Positions 8,984 to 16,870 of a DNA stretch of 53,637 nucleotides are shown here, one piece after another (within the stretch, counting starts at the first letter, position 1; every line of letters begins with the position of its first letter). The notes below the pieces were generated by a model. It saw nothing but the letters and a program-made list of their open reading frames with translations, was not told the DNA's origin and searched no databases. Origin of the DNA: Gammaproteobacteria bacterium. GTDB lineage: Bacteria; Pseudomonadota; Gammaproteobacteria; GCA-001735895. Location of the stretch: NCBI GenBank assembly GCA_029862125.1, contig JAOTXY010000018.1:1-53637 (forward strand), written 5' to 3'. The position numbers and the translations under genes are program-made.

Positions 8984-10285
8984 ATGCAAATCTGGACTCA
9001 AGCTAGTGAAATGGCGGCGCAGACGCCGCATCAGCGGAATCGATATGTTGATTTCCTGAGGGCGGTCTCGATCCTGATCGTTATTCTCGGTCACTGGTTG
9101 ATTACGACCGCTTATTTCGTCGATGGCGAATTGACAAGCGAGCACCTGTTTAAAATTCAACCCCAAACACAGTGGCTTACCTGGATATTCCAGGTTATGC
9201 CGATTTTTTTTATTGTCGGTGGTTACTCGAACGCCGTTTCTCTCGAGAGTGCGCAGCGTAAGGGCATTAAATATGGAGGCTGGCTGGCCGGACGCCTGCA
9301 ACGGCTGGTCACGCCACTTCTCGTCTTGCTTGTCGTATGGGCCGCTATTGCAGTAATCATGAGTTATTTCGAGGTCAGTCCGAAGCTTATTCAGCTGGCT
9401 TCGCGGGCTTCCCTGATCCCGACCTGGTTTCTCGCAATATATATTATGGTGGTCATACTCGCTCCGCTCACCTACCGCTTATGGCAACGCCTGGGCTTTG
9501 CTTCATTCTGGATCCTGGTAGCGCTCGCGGTTCTCATGGACATCGCTTTTTTTGGCGCCGGGCTGCGCTGGCCAGGCTGGAGTAATTACTTCTGGGTCTG
9601 GCTCGCGATACACAACCTGGGTTATGCGTGGCGGGATGGGCGCATGGGTAAACCCGGCCAACTGCTGATAATGTCGCTGCTTGCAATTGCGACGATATGG
9701 GTCCTGGTTTTTCCTGGTCCATACCCGCTGGCAATGGTTGGTTCTCCGGATCAAACCCTGTCCAATACTACACCGCCTAAAGTTATCCTGTTGGCGCTTG
9801 GGATATTTCAGTTTGGTCTGTTGCTGGCGGTCGAGAAACCCATGCGGCAGGCCTTGATGAATTTGCGTTTATGGACTGCGACCGTGCTGGTAAACAGCAT
9901 GATCATGACCGTATACCTGTGGCACATAACGGTAATGATTGTTTTCATCGGACTGCTTTACCTGGCGGGTGGAGCGGGACTGGGTTTAGAGCCGGGCACG
10001 ACAAGCTGGTGGCTTTCGCGTCCTCTATGGATGGCGGTTCTGCTTGTATTGTTGTTGCCACTGACCTTGCTGCTATCGCCGCTGGAGCGGATTTCACGCA
10101 GCCCCAATTTATCCAACACTTCGCCGTTACGCCAGGTAACCGGTGCCATGATGATCTGCCTGGGGGTAGCACTGCTGGCATTGTTTGGCTTTGGCGGGGG
10201 ACCGCTACCCCGACTCGATCTCGCCGCCCTGGCGCTGATTGCTGTTGGCGCAGGCGTTAGCGGCGTGCTATCGGGTTTGAAGTAA
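8984..10285 (+). CDS. Acyltransferase 3-family membrane protein
   Basis: An integral membrane acyltransferase of about 433 residues with some ten to eleven membrane segments. The opening RYVDFLRAVSILIVILGHWL contains the conserved Arg and His pattern of acyltransferase 3 proteins, which transfer acyl groups to sugars, lipids or small molecules at the inner membrane. Upstream in-frame starts exist at 8867 and 8906, but the ATG at 8984 is preferred because an AGGG lies 7 bases upstream and the extra N-terminus lacks family character. No glycosyltransferase or polysaccharide genes are adjacent, so the acceptor is unknown. Confidence 0.85.
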   Translation: MQIWTQASEMAAQTPHQRNRYVDFLRAVSILIVILGHWLITTAYFVDGELTSEHLFKIQPQTQWLTWIFQVMPIFFIVGGYSNAVSLESAQRKGIKYGGWLAGRLQRLVTPLLVLLVVWAAIAVIMSYFEVSPKLIQLASRASLIPTWFLAIYIMVVILAPLTYRLWQRLGFASFWILVALAVLMDIAFFGAGLRWPGWSNYFWVWLAIHNLGYAWRDGRMGKPGQLLIMSLLAIATIWVLVFPGPYPLAMVGSPDQTLSNTTPPKVILLALGIFQFGLLLAVEKPMRQALMNLRLWTATVLVNSMIMTVYLWHITVMIVFIGLLYLAGGAGLGLEPGTTSWWLSRPLWMAVLLVLLLPLTLLLSPLERISRSPNLSNTSPLRQVTGAMMICLGVALLALFGFGGGPLPRLDLAALALIAVGAGVSGVLSGLK

Positions 10286-10332
10286 GGCAACTGTCATACG
10301 GGTCGTTGCCGAGTTGGCACTTTGGGTTATGC

Positions 10333-11091
10333 CTAAAAGTGAAAGTACCCGTTGACATATGCACCGTCGTACTCGATATCGGTGTCGAGGTCATCGGCGT
10401 CGTCCAGTTCCAGCGAAAAAGTCTTCACGCCTCCTTCGATACCTAGTCCACTATCTGACTCATAACCCAGTTTAAGGGTCAGGTCATCGGCGCTACTATC
10501 ATCGATACTAAAACTGCTGATATCGGCACCGACGTAGAACCCGCTAAACGGCAAGTCAAACCTGGCAGACAGGTAAAGTAACGGCAAGGTTTCGTCGATG
10601 TCAATGCTGCTGGTAGCAGTATTGGTGCTCCCGACCATCGATACCTTTCCGTCAAAACGTTTCAGGTCGAGACCAACATCGAGGTTTACCCAGTTATCCA
10701 GTACTTCGTAGTACAAAACGATGTCGTCATGCGATAAATCGAAGGTCGAGCGAACCGTTTCGCCTGCAGTATAGGTTTCTCCCTCGAAGGTAATATCACC
10801 ACTCAGCGCGCTCCTACCATCGCTATCAAGATCGATGTTTTGATACCTGATATTCGGTAGAATGGGAATTGGATGCTCCAGGCTTAAAACCAACGATGAT
10901 TGTGAAGGGTCATCAATATCCAGGTCGTCAGACAGGTCAATATCAGATTCGCCATCACTGTTAAAGTCGCCGGACAGGCTTGGCGCCCAGTAGGCTGCTC
11001 CAATACTAAACCCGACAAAATCTGCGTGAGCCGGGATTGAGAATTGCAATGCCAAAGCTGCAATAGCCAGGATGTTGAGGGAAGATTTCAT
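10333..11091 (-). CDS. Outer-membrane beta-barrel protein (TIGR04219-like)
   Basis: A 252-residue exported barrel. The signal peptide MKSSLNILAIAALALQFSIPAHA is followed by alternating beta strands and a C-terminal aromatic (YVNGYFHF), the usual outer-membrane insertion signal. The opening FVGFSIGAAYWAPSLSG and an acidic, Asp/Ser-rich composition are like the TIGR04219 family of small barrels. The start is set at the ATG whose product begins with a canonical signal peptide; a start five codons upstream at 11106 would put extra residues before it. The gene is convergent with the acyltransferase. A porin or structural role is possible but not shown. Confidence 0.8.
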   Translation of the reverse strand: MKSSLNILAIAALALQFSIPAHADFVGFSIGAAYWAPSLSGDFNSDGESDIDLSDDLDIDDPSQSSLVLSLEHPIPILPNIRYQNIDLDSDGRSALSGDITFEGETYTAGETVRSTFDLSHDDIVLYYEVLDNWVNLDVGLDLKRFDGKVSMVGSTNTATSSIDIDETLPLLYLSARFDLPFSGFYVGADISSFSIDDSSADDLTLKLGYESDSGLGIEGGVKTFSLELDDADDLDTDIEYDGAYVNGYFHF

Positions 11092-11246
11092 TTGAGTAAG
11101 CACCATGTGATTAATTCGATTAACGACTAATTCAAATTATAGTTTAAGAAATCGGGTATTGCTTTTTAATGGTAGCGCAAAATTAATCGGGAGTATTATC
11201 AACTCAAGCAATTCGACGCTTGATATTTGGCCGCTCTGGGGCGTCA

Positions 11247-11984
11247 TCAGGCGGTTAATCGATGCTGGTGAAGATGCTGGTAGTGTGGCAGTACGGTATC
11301 GTAAATTTCCCTGACTCGATCCGGCGCTTCGGAGATATCGATGTATTGCCTGGGCTGCGCCTTCAGCCCGTCGGAGCCACGCAGGTTGGCATGCCACGAG
11401 CCACCGTCATACCAGCTTACCTCGTCGCGTGCACCAGGGTCCCAGCTGAGCGCGGACTTGATGTAAGGGATGCCTACTGCATTGCAGTAGGCCGCGACGA
11501 TTCCATGCGGGTTTTCGAGCAGATCATCACTGTCGATAACCGGTGGCGTATGGCCGAGCATATCGGTGAGCCGATCGAATAGCGCGCGCTGCTCGACAAT
11601 AGCAATTTCCTTCAGCACGAAATCGGGCCAGTGCTTGTACATCGAGGTGGCGACCTTGGCCGGGTCGCGGATCAGAAAACTGTGATTGAAGTGACCCAGA
11701 AATTCGTTGCTCCACAGGTGTTCGATGTAGTGCGGGAAGTCCTTCGAGAAAGTCGGACCTTTTTCGGCAGCCGATTTTAATTCCTGCCACACGCTATCGA
11801 AAGTGAGGCCTTGCGTGCGTGGAGTATCCGGCTTGATGCGCGGCCAGCGTGCATCTTCACCCTGGTACCAGGCTTCGCCAAAGGGTTCGTGGAAGCAGGT
11901 CATATCGCCGCGCATACGCATCATCCATTCGAACGCGGTCGAGGTGGAACGCGGCGTGGCCCAGAGTGCCAGTATCTTGTGCAT
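11247..11984 (-). CDS. Sulfotransferase-family protein
   Basis: A 245-residue protein starting at the ATG at 11984. The first motif, LALWATPRSTSTAFEWMM (residues 5-22), is the 5'-phosphosulfate-binding loop of PAPS-dependent sulfotransferases. A second motif, SFLIRDPAKVATSMYKHW (about 102-119), matches the 3'-phosphate-binding region. The length and the spacing are normal for small bacterial members. The gene starts 10 bases after the stop of the racemase-fold gene, so the two are almost certainly co-transcribed. The acceptor molecule is unknown. Sulfotransferase-fold proteins that act on other activated groups also exist. Confidence 0.8.
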   Translation of the reverse strand: MHKILALWATPRSTSTAFEWMMRMRGDMTCFHEPFGEAWYQGEDARWPRIKPDTPRTQGLTFDSVWQELKSAAEKGPTFSKDFPHYIEHLWSNEFLGHFNHSFLIRDPAKVATSMYKHWPDFVLKEIAIVEQRALFDRLTDMLGHTPPVIDSDDLLENPHGIVAAYCNAVGIPYIKSALSWDPGARDEVSWYDGGSWHANLRGSDGLKAQPRQYIDISEAPDRVREIYDTVLPHYQHLHQHRLTA

Positions 11985-11994
11985 GGACGGGGAC

Positions 11995-12813
11995 CTATTG
12001 CAGGGAGGAGAGCAATTGCCCGTGACGACCAATCGGAGCCGTGCCGAGCGATTTATAAATGCGCCAGTAAAGCGCGGTATCGGACGACACGATCGGTATG
12101 CCGACTGCGGCCTCGAGATCACGGTCCAACGAGACGATGCGCTGCGGCAAGCCGTCGGCCCGGCGAAAGTTGGGCATACCGTTAACCACGATTGCGTCGA
12201 TATCGGGCGCCTGTTCGACGACATATTCCATCGACCTTTGCGCCAGGTCACCGTCGAAGATCCAGATGCAGTCGTTGCATTCCTGCTGGGTTTTGAAGAA
12301 GCCCATGTCGGCGAAATTGGCGTAATAAACCAGGTCGAACCCGGCTTCCTTCAAAAAGCGGGCGTAACCGTCGCGCCAGTCAGGCCAGTAATAAACCGAG
12401 TTCAGGGCTATTCGTTGTGCGCCCATGTCACGCAATGCCTCGACCACGCAATAGCCCGCCATGTGAAACGGGGTTTCGTAGCTGTCGCCGATACGGTTGC
12501 AGATATCGTTGATTTCATCCGGGGTTGTTCCCTGGCAATGCACCCAGTTGGTTCCGACCTGGCCGCAGACATCGGCACCATTGTTCGACATGCAGTGCAC
12601 GAATTCTTCGAGCAGGTGAAAGTTATCGACGCGTTGCGTTAGTTGGTGTTCGTATTCGGGGACGTGCAGCATGCGACCATGGGCACCGACATTGTCGGCA
12701 CTGATGCGCAGAAAATCACTCGGCGCTGCATCGAAGTCATGCGGCGGCGAGGTAAAGCCCACCTGGTAGGTGAAAAGCTTGTTTTTGAGAATTTTCCAGC
12801 GTTCCGGTTTCAT
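11995..12813 (-). CDS. Asp/Glu racemase-superfamily protein lacking canonical Cys
   Basis: A 272-residue protein resembling the maleate isomerase / arylmalonate decarboxylase branch of the aspartate-glutamate racemase superfamily: an early ADNVGAHGRM segment, then GADVCGQVGTNWVHCQG (about 79-95), FHMAGYCVVEALRDMGAQRIAL (about 116-137) and IDAIVVNGMPNFRR (about 205-218). Members normally use one or two Cys at the two pseudo-symmetric positions. By my alignment these are Gly87 and Met213 here, although other Cys lie nearby (Cys83, Cys93). The reaction is therefore uncertain: isomerase, decarboxylase, hydrolase, or a non-catalytic relative. It forms a two-gene unit with the downstream sulfotransferase. 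Confidence 0.7.
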   Translation of the reverse strand: MKPERWKILKNKLFTYQVGFTSPPHDFDAAPSDFLRISADNVGAHGRMLHVPEYEHQLTQRVDNFHLLEEFVHCMSNNGADVCGQVGTNWVHCQGTTPDEINDICNRIGDSYETPFHMAGYCVVEALRDMGAQRIALNSVYYWPDWRDGYARFLKEAGFDLVYYANFADMGFFKTQQECNDCIWIFDGDLAQRSMEYVVEQAPDIDAIVVNGMPNFRRADGLPQRIVSLDRDLEAAVGIPIVSSDTALYWRIYKSLGTAPIGRHGQLLSSLQ

Positions 12814-12893
12814 CGCATAGGCACCTATGATCTGTCAACCGGATGATTTATATCCTCGGGTTGCGACCAGGGCAAGTCATTTTGCGCAGGAAT

Positions 12894-12920
12894 AAAAAAA
12901 GCCAGGCAGAAAGCCTGGCT
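12894..12920 (-). terminator. Rho-independent terminator of the cold-shock gene
   Basis: AGCCAGGC (12900-12907) and GCCTGGCT (12913-12920) form a perfect 8-bp stem with a 5-base loop. On the minus strand it is followed by a run of six to seven T (complement of 12894-12899), about 40 bases after the cold-shock stop codon. A shorter T-run on the plus side could make it partly bidirectional. Confidence 0.88.
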
Positions 12921-12960
12921 TTTAATCAAAACTGATTTACCGAGTAGCTCGGCAATTCAA

Positions 12961-13170
12961 CTAGATAGGAGTGATATTCTCAGCTTGAGGACCTTTCTGG
13001 CCGTCGGTGACTGTGAATTCAACTTGCTGTCCTTCTGTCAGGGTCTTGAAGCCCGTGCCCTGAATAGCACTGAAATGTGCGAAAACGTCGGGGCCTGATT
13101 CACGCTCAATAAAACCAAAACCTTTAGCTTCGTTGAACCATTTTACTTTACCGGTTGTCTTGTCAGACAT
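12961..13170 (-). CDS. Cold-shock protein (CspA family)
   Basis: A 69-residue single cold-shock domain. The RNP1 motif KGFGFIE and RNP2 motif DVFAHFSAI are intact, after the typical [12 protein letters not shown] start. These proteins bind single-stranded RNA or DNA and act as RNA chaperones in the cytosol. The gene has a strong promoter about 150 bases upstream (13326-13353) and a terminator just downstream, so it is a monocistronic unit. The leader length is like that of cspA, whose long 5' UTR governs cold induction, so similar control is inferred. Confidence 0.96.
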   Translation of the reverse strand: MSDKTTGKVKWFNEAKGFGFIERESGPDVFAHFSAIQGTGFKTLTEGQQVEFTVTDGQKGPQAENITPI

Positions 13171-13325
13171 AATGTGTACCTATTTAAAAATAATAATAAA
13201 AAACCTTTGTGCAAGGCGATGTCGCCGGAAACCAGGCTATAACTTTATTGACTACAGAACGAGAGAACACGGAATTACTTCGAAGAGAGGGAATAAATTT
13301 TAGACATAGATTCAAGCAGAACTGG

Positions 13326-13353
13326 AATATATACGCAAATAGAGCAATGTCAA
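13326..13353 (-). promoter_or_regulatory. Sigma70 promoter of the cold-shock gene
   Basis: On the minus strand TTGACA (13353-13348) and TATATT (13331-13326) are separated by 16 bases, close to the consensus. Transcription should start near 13319, leaving a leader of about 149 bases before the ATG at 13170. That leader is AT-rich near its 3' end and matches the long-UTR organisation of cspA-type genes. Confidence 0.75.
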
Positions 13354-13383
13354 CCCGTTTATGGGGCTTAATTCGGTGATTTT

Positions 13384-13701
13384 TTATTTGCTGTAGTCGC
13401 GTTCTACCAGCGCAATGCGCGTCATATAGGTCGAATACCATTTATCCATACCCAGTTTTTGCGCCTCGAGATGTTCCGCATGAGCCTTCCATTTTTTAAT
13501 CGACTCGAGGTCGGACCAGTAAGAAATCGTAATGCCCAGCTCTTCGCGCGCCGATTCGACGCCGAGAAAACCGGGTTGCAGAGCTGCCAGTTCGACCATG
13601 CGGGCGGCGGTTTCGGCATAGCCTTCGATATCGTCGTTGCGCAGCGATGAAAAAATTACCGCGTAGTAGGGTGGTTCGGGAGTATTGGCAATCAGGGTCA
13701 T
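13384..13701 (-). CDS. Antibiotic-biosynthesis-monooxygenase (ABM)-fold protein
   Basis: A 105-residue protein beginning MTLIANTPEPPYYAVIFSS. The core pattern (AVIFSSLRN...GYAETAARMVELAALQPGFLGVESAR...GITISYWSDLESIKKWKAHAEH) is the dimeric alpha/beta ABM fold (about residues 13-90). The family includes cofactor-independent monooxygenases and heme-handling proteins as well as structural members. The W-x-S-x-S core is only partly present, so oxygenase activity is not certain. It is the last gene of the five-gene LysE operon, 22 bases after the HAD stop. Confidence 0.82.
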   Translation of the reverse strand: MTLIANTPEPPYYAVIFSSLRNDDIEGYAETAARMVELAALQPGFLGVESAREELGITISYWSDLESIKKWKAHAEHLEAQKLGMDKWYSTYMTRIALVERDYSK

Positions 13702-13723
13702 GATGGTTCCGCTAGGTAAGGGA

Positions 13724-14428
13724 CTAACAATCCAGTAATTCAGCCAGCTGCACGATGCTGGTCGCGTGCAATGTATTCGCGGACCACGGTGCGACATTCT
13801 TGGGCTTGTTGTGGCCGTATTCGAAGGGGCGTTCGATGTAGGCGGTTTCAAGCCCGCAGCAACGAGCAGCTTCGAGATCACTGTGATGAGCTGCGGCGAA
13901 CATGACCTGGCCCGGTTCGGCGGCAAATGTGCGTACCACGCCGTGGTAGGTGTCGGGATGCGGTTTGTACTTATTAAAATTCTCGGCGCTTAAAATGCAG
14001 TCCCAGGGAATGCCAGCATGTTTGGCCATCTCGGTCAGCAGCCCGATGTTGCCGTTGGACAGCGAGCAGATGATAAAGCGCGATTTCAGGCGCGTAAGCC
14101 CCTCGACCGAATCGGCCCAGGGGTCGAGCCGATGCCATACCAGGTTCAGATGTTGGCGTTCCTGTTCGGGCAATGAATCAAGTCCGAAATCAGTCAATAC
14201 TTTATCGAGAATGCGGCGATGCAAAGCATCCAGGATTACCCATTCACCCTTATCCATGACCTCGCGCATCGCAGGCTTGTAACCGGCACGCCAGGCGAGC
14301 GCGAATTTACCGGGATCCACACCCAGGTTCATGTCGGCTACCTCACGTGAAACCGAACCGTGCCAGTCGACCACGGTACCGAAGACATCAAAGGCAATGA
14401 CTTTAACCTTAGCAGCAATATCACTCAT
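13724..14428 (-). CDS. HAD hydrolase, (S)-2-haloacid dehalogenase type
   Basis: A 234-residue haloacid-dehalogenase-superfamily enzyme. Motif I is AFDVFGTVVDWHGS with nucleophile Asp14. A motif II-like SLSNGN, the motif III segment KYKPHPDTYHG, and a C-terminal FAAAHHSDLEAAR are all present and in order. This arrangement is that of type II (S)-2-haloacid dehalogenases, which hydrolyse 2-haloacids to 2-hydroxyacids, though many relatives are phosphatases. The ATG at 14428 overlaps the upstream FKBP stop by one base (TGATG), indicating coupled translation. In-frame codons upstream would place the start inside the FKBP gene. Confidence 0.85.
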   Translation of the reverse strand: MSDIAAKVKVIAFDVFGTVVDWHGSVSREVADMNLGVDPGKFALAWRAGYKPAMREVMDKGEWVILDALHRRILDKVLTDFGLDSLPEQERQHLNLVWHRLDPWADSVEGLTRLKSRFIICSLSNGNIGLLTEMAKHAGIPWDCILSAENFNKYKPHPDTYHGVVRTFAAEPGQVMFAAAHHSDLEAARCCGLETAYIERPFEYGHNKPKNVAPWSANTLHATSIVQLAELLDC

Positions 14429-14820
14429 CAATTGTGGTCCCATTTTCTTTCTTCTATAAACTCGATTTCGGCAATAATCGTCGCCTGTGCCGGAACCCTG
14501 CCGGGAATCCCGGTTTCGCCGTAAGCCAGGTGCGGTGAAATTTTCAATTTGCGCTTGCCGCCGATGCGCATGCCCTCGATGCCCTGGAACAAGCCCGCAA
14601 ACAGGTTTTCACGATCGATGCGTAAATCAGTCAACAGCGTTTCACCGTCGTCTTCGAGTCGAGCGCGATCGATCAGGCCCCAGGGACGTTCCCAGCGAAT
14701 CGGTTCACCTTTATTCAGCCACATTTTTAAACGAACCTGGTAAACATGCTGACGTTCGACCGCTGCACCGTCACCTGGCGTATCCGCTAAGACTTTTATT
14801 CCGGAGCGGGGCACCAGCAA
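14428..14820 (-). CDS. FKBP-type peptidyl-prolyl isomerase-like protein, atypical
   Basis: A 130-residue FKBP-fold protein. The C-terminal half (FQGIEGMRIGGKRKLKISPHLAYGETGIPGRVPAQATIIAEIEFIE, about residues 78-123) is clearly FKBP-like, including the LAYG Tyr. The N-terminal half lacks the usual VHYTG and GWEEGV active-site wording (VRLKM and LFQGIEGM instead) and carries a 15-20-residue insertion, so isomerase activity is doubtful. The likely start is the TTG at 14820, directly after the stop codon of the cupin gene (TAATTG); a GTG at 14814 is the alternative. An FKBP inside a small-molecule operon is unusual. Confidence 0.75.
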   Translation of the reverse strand: MLVPRSGIKVLADTPGDGAAVERQHVYQVRLKMWLNKGEPIRWERPWGLIDRARLEDDGETLLTDLRIDRENLFAGLFQGIEGMRIGGKRKLKISPHLAYGETGIPGRVPAQATIIAEIEFIEERKWDHN

Positions 14821-15426
14821 TTACCCGAAGCTCGAGGTCTGGCGCAGGTCGCCCGCCTGCCACAGGTAGTAAACAACGAGACTTTGATCAGTGGTGCGAA
14901 AACCGTGTGGCGAATTCGATTCGACATATACCACGTCGCCCACACCAAGCCAGGCTTCTTCGGCAGCGCCAATTTTGAACTCCGCTGCTCCTGCAACAAC
15001 GATGTAAATCTCTTCGGCCTGGTGCTGATGGCGGGGGTACAGGATACCTGGCCCCCAGATGCCAATCCCGGCGCGAATACGGTCGCTGATGAACGGACCC
15101 CGCTTGCCGATAATTTCGGCGAAAGCATAGCCTTCGAGCATCGAGTCCGGAACCACGTCATCCTCTTTTTTATAGCTTTGCTCCCAGTGCAGGCGGTTTT
15201 TATGCTGCTCGAAGGTTTCCACCAGTTCGCGGGTCTGCTGGTCTGTGTTGGCGATAGCTTCAACCAGGAAATCGGCGGCGGGCAAATAGGCGGGTTCGAT
15301 CGAGATCCAGTCGTCGCCCCAGTTTTGCACTGAATCCCTGAACTTTTGCACGGCAGGATGCGGATGCAATAGTGCAAAATCGCAGACTGCATCGAGCAGT
15401 TCCAGGTCATTAATTTGCACGCTCAT
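14821..15426 (-). CDS. DMSP-lyase-like cupin (DddQ/DLL type)
   Basis: A 201-residue cupin. The metal-site segment YPRHQHQAEEIYIVVAG gives Tyr130, His133, His135, Glu139 and Tyr141, with His174 in SNSPHGF. As I recall, DddQ uses Tyr120, His125, Glu129, Tyr131 and His163. The spacing here agrees exactly for the first four (Y-x4-H-x3-E-x-Y) and differs by one for the last. DddQ cleaves dimethylsulfoniopropionate to dimethyl sulfide and acrylate, but the wider DLL family contains enzymes of other, unknown specificity. The start at 15426 overlaps the LysE stop by four bases (ATGA). No acrylate-processing genes are adjacent, so the substrate may not be DMSP. Confidence 0.75.
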   Translation of the reverse strand: MSVQINDLELLDAVCDFALLHPHPAVQKFRDSVQNWGDDWISIEPAYLPAADFLVEAIANTDQQTRELVETFEQHKNRLHWEQSYKKEDDVVPDSMLEGYAFAEIIGKRGPFISDRIRAGIGIWGPGILYPRHQHQAEEIYIVVAGAAEFKIGAAEEAWLGVGDVVYVESNSPHGFRTTDQSLVVYYLWQAGDLRQTSSFG

Positions 15427-16079
15427 ATCCACTCCTGGGTTTTCAGCAGCAGCGTAAGCCCGACCGTAATCATCACGCAAGCCGCGAGGATATTGATTGC
15501 GCGAATCGCGCGCGTGTTTTTGAAAACCGTCCGCGCCCGGTCGGCGAGGTAGGCGTAAAAAATTTTGGCGCCACCGACCCCGATTGTCGCGATCACGATT
15601 ATGATCAGCGTGTCGGCCATGGTCATGCGCGTGAGGTCGATAAAAGCGGGGAAAAATCCGAGGTAAAACAGGATTGCTTTCTGATCACCCAGCGTGATTA
15701 GAAATCCGGTTAAAAAACTCGAGCTGCGCGAAGATTGTTTAATTTCATCAGGTTTATGCGCTTTAGCGTCTGCGCGCCAAAGCGATATCCCCAGCCAGAC
15801 CAGGTAAGCACCCCCGAGGTATTGAACCAGCTTGAATTGCGCGCCCATCAGTTCGGCGACGATGGCCAGGCCGTAAACCGCAACCAGTATAAACAGAATA
15901 TCCGCCGCGACGATGCCAAGCGCGGTGAGTACGCCATGAGTGAAGCCAAATGCCGCGGAGCGTGCGGTTACGGCGAGCACGCTGACGCTTGGAATAATAG
16001 CCAGCACGATCAGTGCTCCGAGCAAAGCGCTAATGCTGGCCAGCGAAAGGGTCGATTCCAGCTCGATACTCCTGTACAA
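15423..16079 (-). CDS. LysE/RhtB-family exporter
   Basis: A 218-residue inner-membrane protein with about six hydrophobic segments. The motif GVLTALGIVAADILFILVAVYGLA and the following YLGGAYLVWLGISLWR (about residues 90-105) are signature regions of LysE/RhtB amino-acid exporters. The cytoplasmic loop after ISLWR is Lys/Ser-rich, as usual. It opens a tightly packed five-gene operon and overlaps the cupin gene by four bases, so the exported compound may be a substrate or product of the downstream enzymes. The Zn-ribbon gene lies 33 bases upstream and could be co-transcribed. Confidence 0.88.
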   Translation of the reverse strand: MYRSIELESTLSLASISALLGALIVLAIIPSVSVLAVTARSAAFGFTHGVLTALGIVAADILFILVAVYGLAIVAELMGAQFKLVQYLGGAYLVWLGISLWRADAKAHKPDEIKQSSRSSSFLTGFLITLGDQKAILFYLGFFPAFIDLTRMTMADTLIIIVIATIGVGGAKIFYAYLADRARTVFKNTRAIRAINILAACVMITVGLTLLLKTQEWI

Positions 16080-16112
16080 GTTGTTTTATGGGCACTCGTC
16101 CCGGGTTTGTCC

Positions 16113-16307
16113 CTAGTCGAGGCGGGTCATATCCTGCCCACAACACATCGGGGATTTGATCATGCCATGCCCGTCAGGACACTTTGATACCTGTATTTCA
16201 TCACCGCTATCGGCAGTAATACTGCCGTGTTCGAGTTCCTTGTCGCAGCTACCGCAAGTCATGGTACCGATAGTCATGCCGCAGGCTTCACATTTATAGA
16301 CTGCCAT
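16113..16307 (-). CDS. Small Cys-rich zinc-ribbon protein
   Basis: A 64-residue protein with cysteines at positions 6, 9, 18, 21, 43, 55 and 56 (MAVYKCEACG, TCGSC, SKCPDG, PMCCGQDM). The CxxC pairs suggest one or two metal-binding ribbons. The CCGQDM ending resembles the CCGxxM motif of desulforedoxin-like domains. No function is known to me. It has normal codon use and sits just upstream of the LysE operon on the same strand. Confidence 0.7.
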   Translation of the reverse strand: MAVYKCEACGMTIGTMTCGSCDKELEHGSITADSGDEIQVSKCPDGHGMIKSPMCCGQDMTRLD

Positions 16308-16412
16308 TGTTTTTCCCCCCGTAGTTTTGAGTGTTAGAGTTTACCAGTTCATACCATCGATTACCGCTGCTTCGCGGAGAATTTCGAATTGGAAATTATT
16401 GATCCCTCGAGA

Positions 16413-16859
16413 TCAGCCATGCCGCGTGATAATTTTATCCAGCTGATCGGCAAAGGCTTTGCGGTCACTATGGTTTAAAGGTGCCTGGCCACCCGAATCG
16501 ATGCCGCTGGAACGTAACGATTCCATCAAATCCCGCATCGTCAGCCGTGCCTTAATGTTATCGGCGGTAAACAGCTCGCCACGCGGGCTCAGAGCCTGCC
16601 CTTTATTTTCGATGATTTCGGCGGCCAGTGGAATATCGCTGGTGATCACCAGGTCGCCTGCAGCAAGGCGATTGACGATTTCATTGTCTGCGACATCGAA
16701 TCCTGATTTTACCCGGAGGAAACTGATGTGGCGCGATGGCTTGACCGGTATATCGTGATTCGCGATCAATGTCAGCGCGATTCCGGTGCGTTCGGCGGCG
16801 CGGAACAGGATTTCCTTGATTGGATTCGGGCAGGCGTCGGCATCAACCCAGATTTTCAT
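16413..16859 (-). CDS. yaiI: YaiI/YqxD (DUF188) family protein
   Basis: A 148-residue protein with the family opening [18 protein letters not shown]. Later segments [31 protein letters not shown] and a C-terminal RDLMESLR...[19 protein letters not shown] are also characteristic. The fold is PIN-like with conserved Asp residues, and a nuclease activity has been proposed but is not established. It is the last gene of a minus-strand cluster, 11 bases after the GFA gene. Confidence 0.93.
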   Translation of the reverse strand: MKIWVDADACPNPIKEILFRAAERTGIALTLIANHDIPVKPSRHISFLRVKSGFDVADNEIVNRLAAGDLVITSDIPLAAEIIENKGQALSPRGELFTADNIKARLTMRDLMESLRSSGIDSGGQAPLNHSDRKAFADQLDKIITRHG

Positions 16860-16870
16860 GTTAACCCCAA

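Noticed and set aside
11985-12251. N-terminal extension of the sulfotransferase frame
   Set aside because: The first 89 codons overlap the racemase-fold gene and are low in family character. The motif-bearing protein starts at the ATG at 11984.
11803-12642. 279-codon plus-strand frame opposite the sulfotransferase and racemase-fold genes
   Set aside because: It is antisense to two motif-supported genes and has no motif of its own.
13184-13441. 85-codon minus-strand frame in the cold-shock leader
   Set aside because: It overlaps the ABM gene end and the promoter and leader of the cold-shock gene. Its content is explained by the leader.
13702-13926. N-terminal extension of the ABM frame
   Set aside because: The extra 75 codons overlap the HAD gene and resemble nothing. 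The ABM fold begins at the ATG at 13701.
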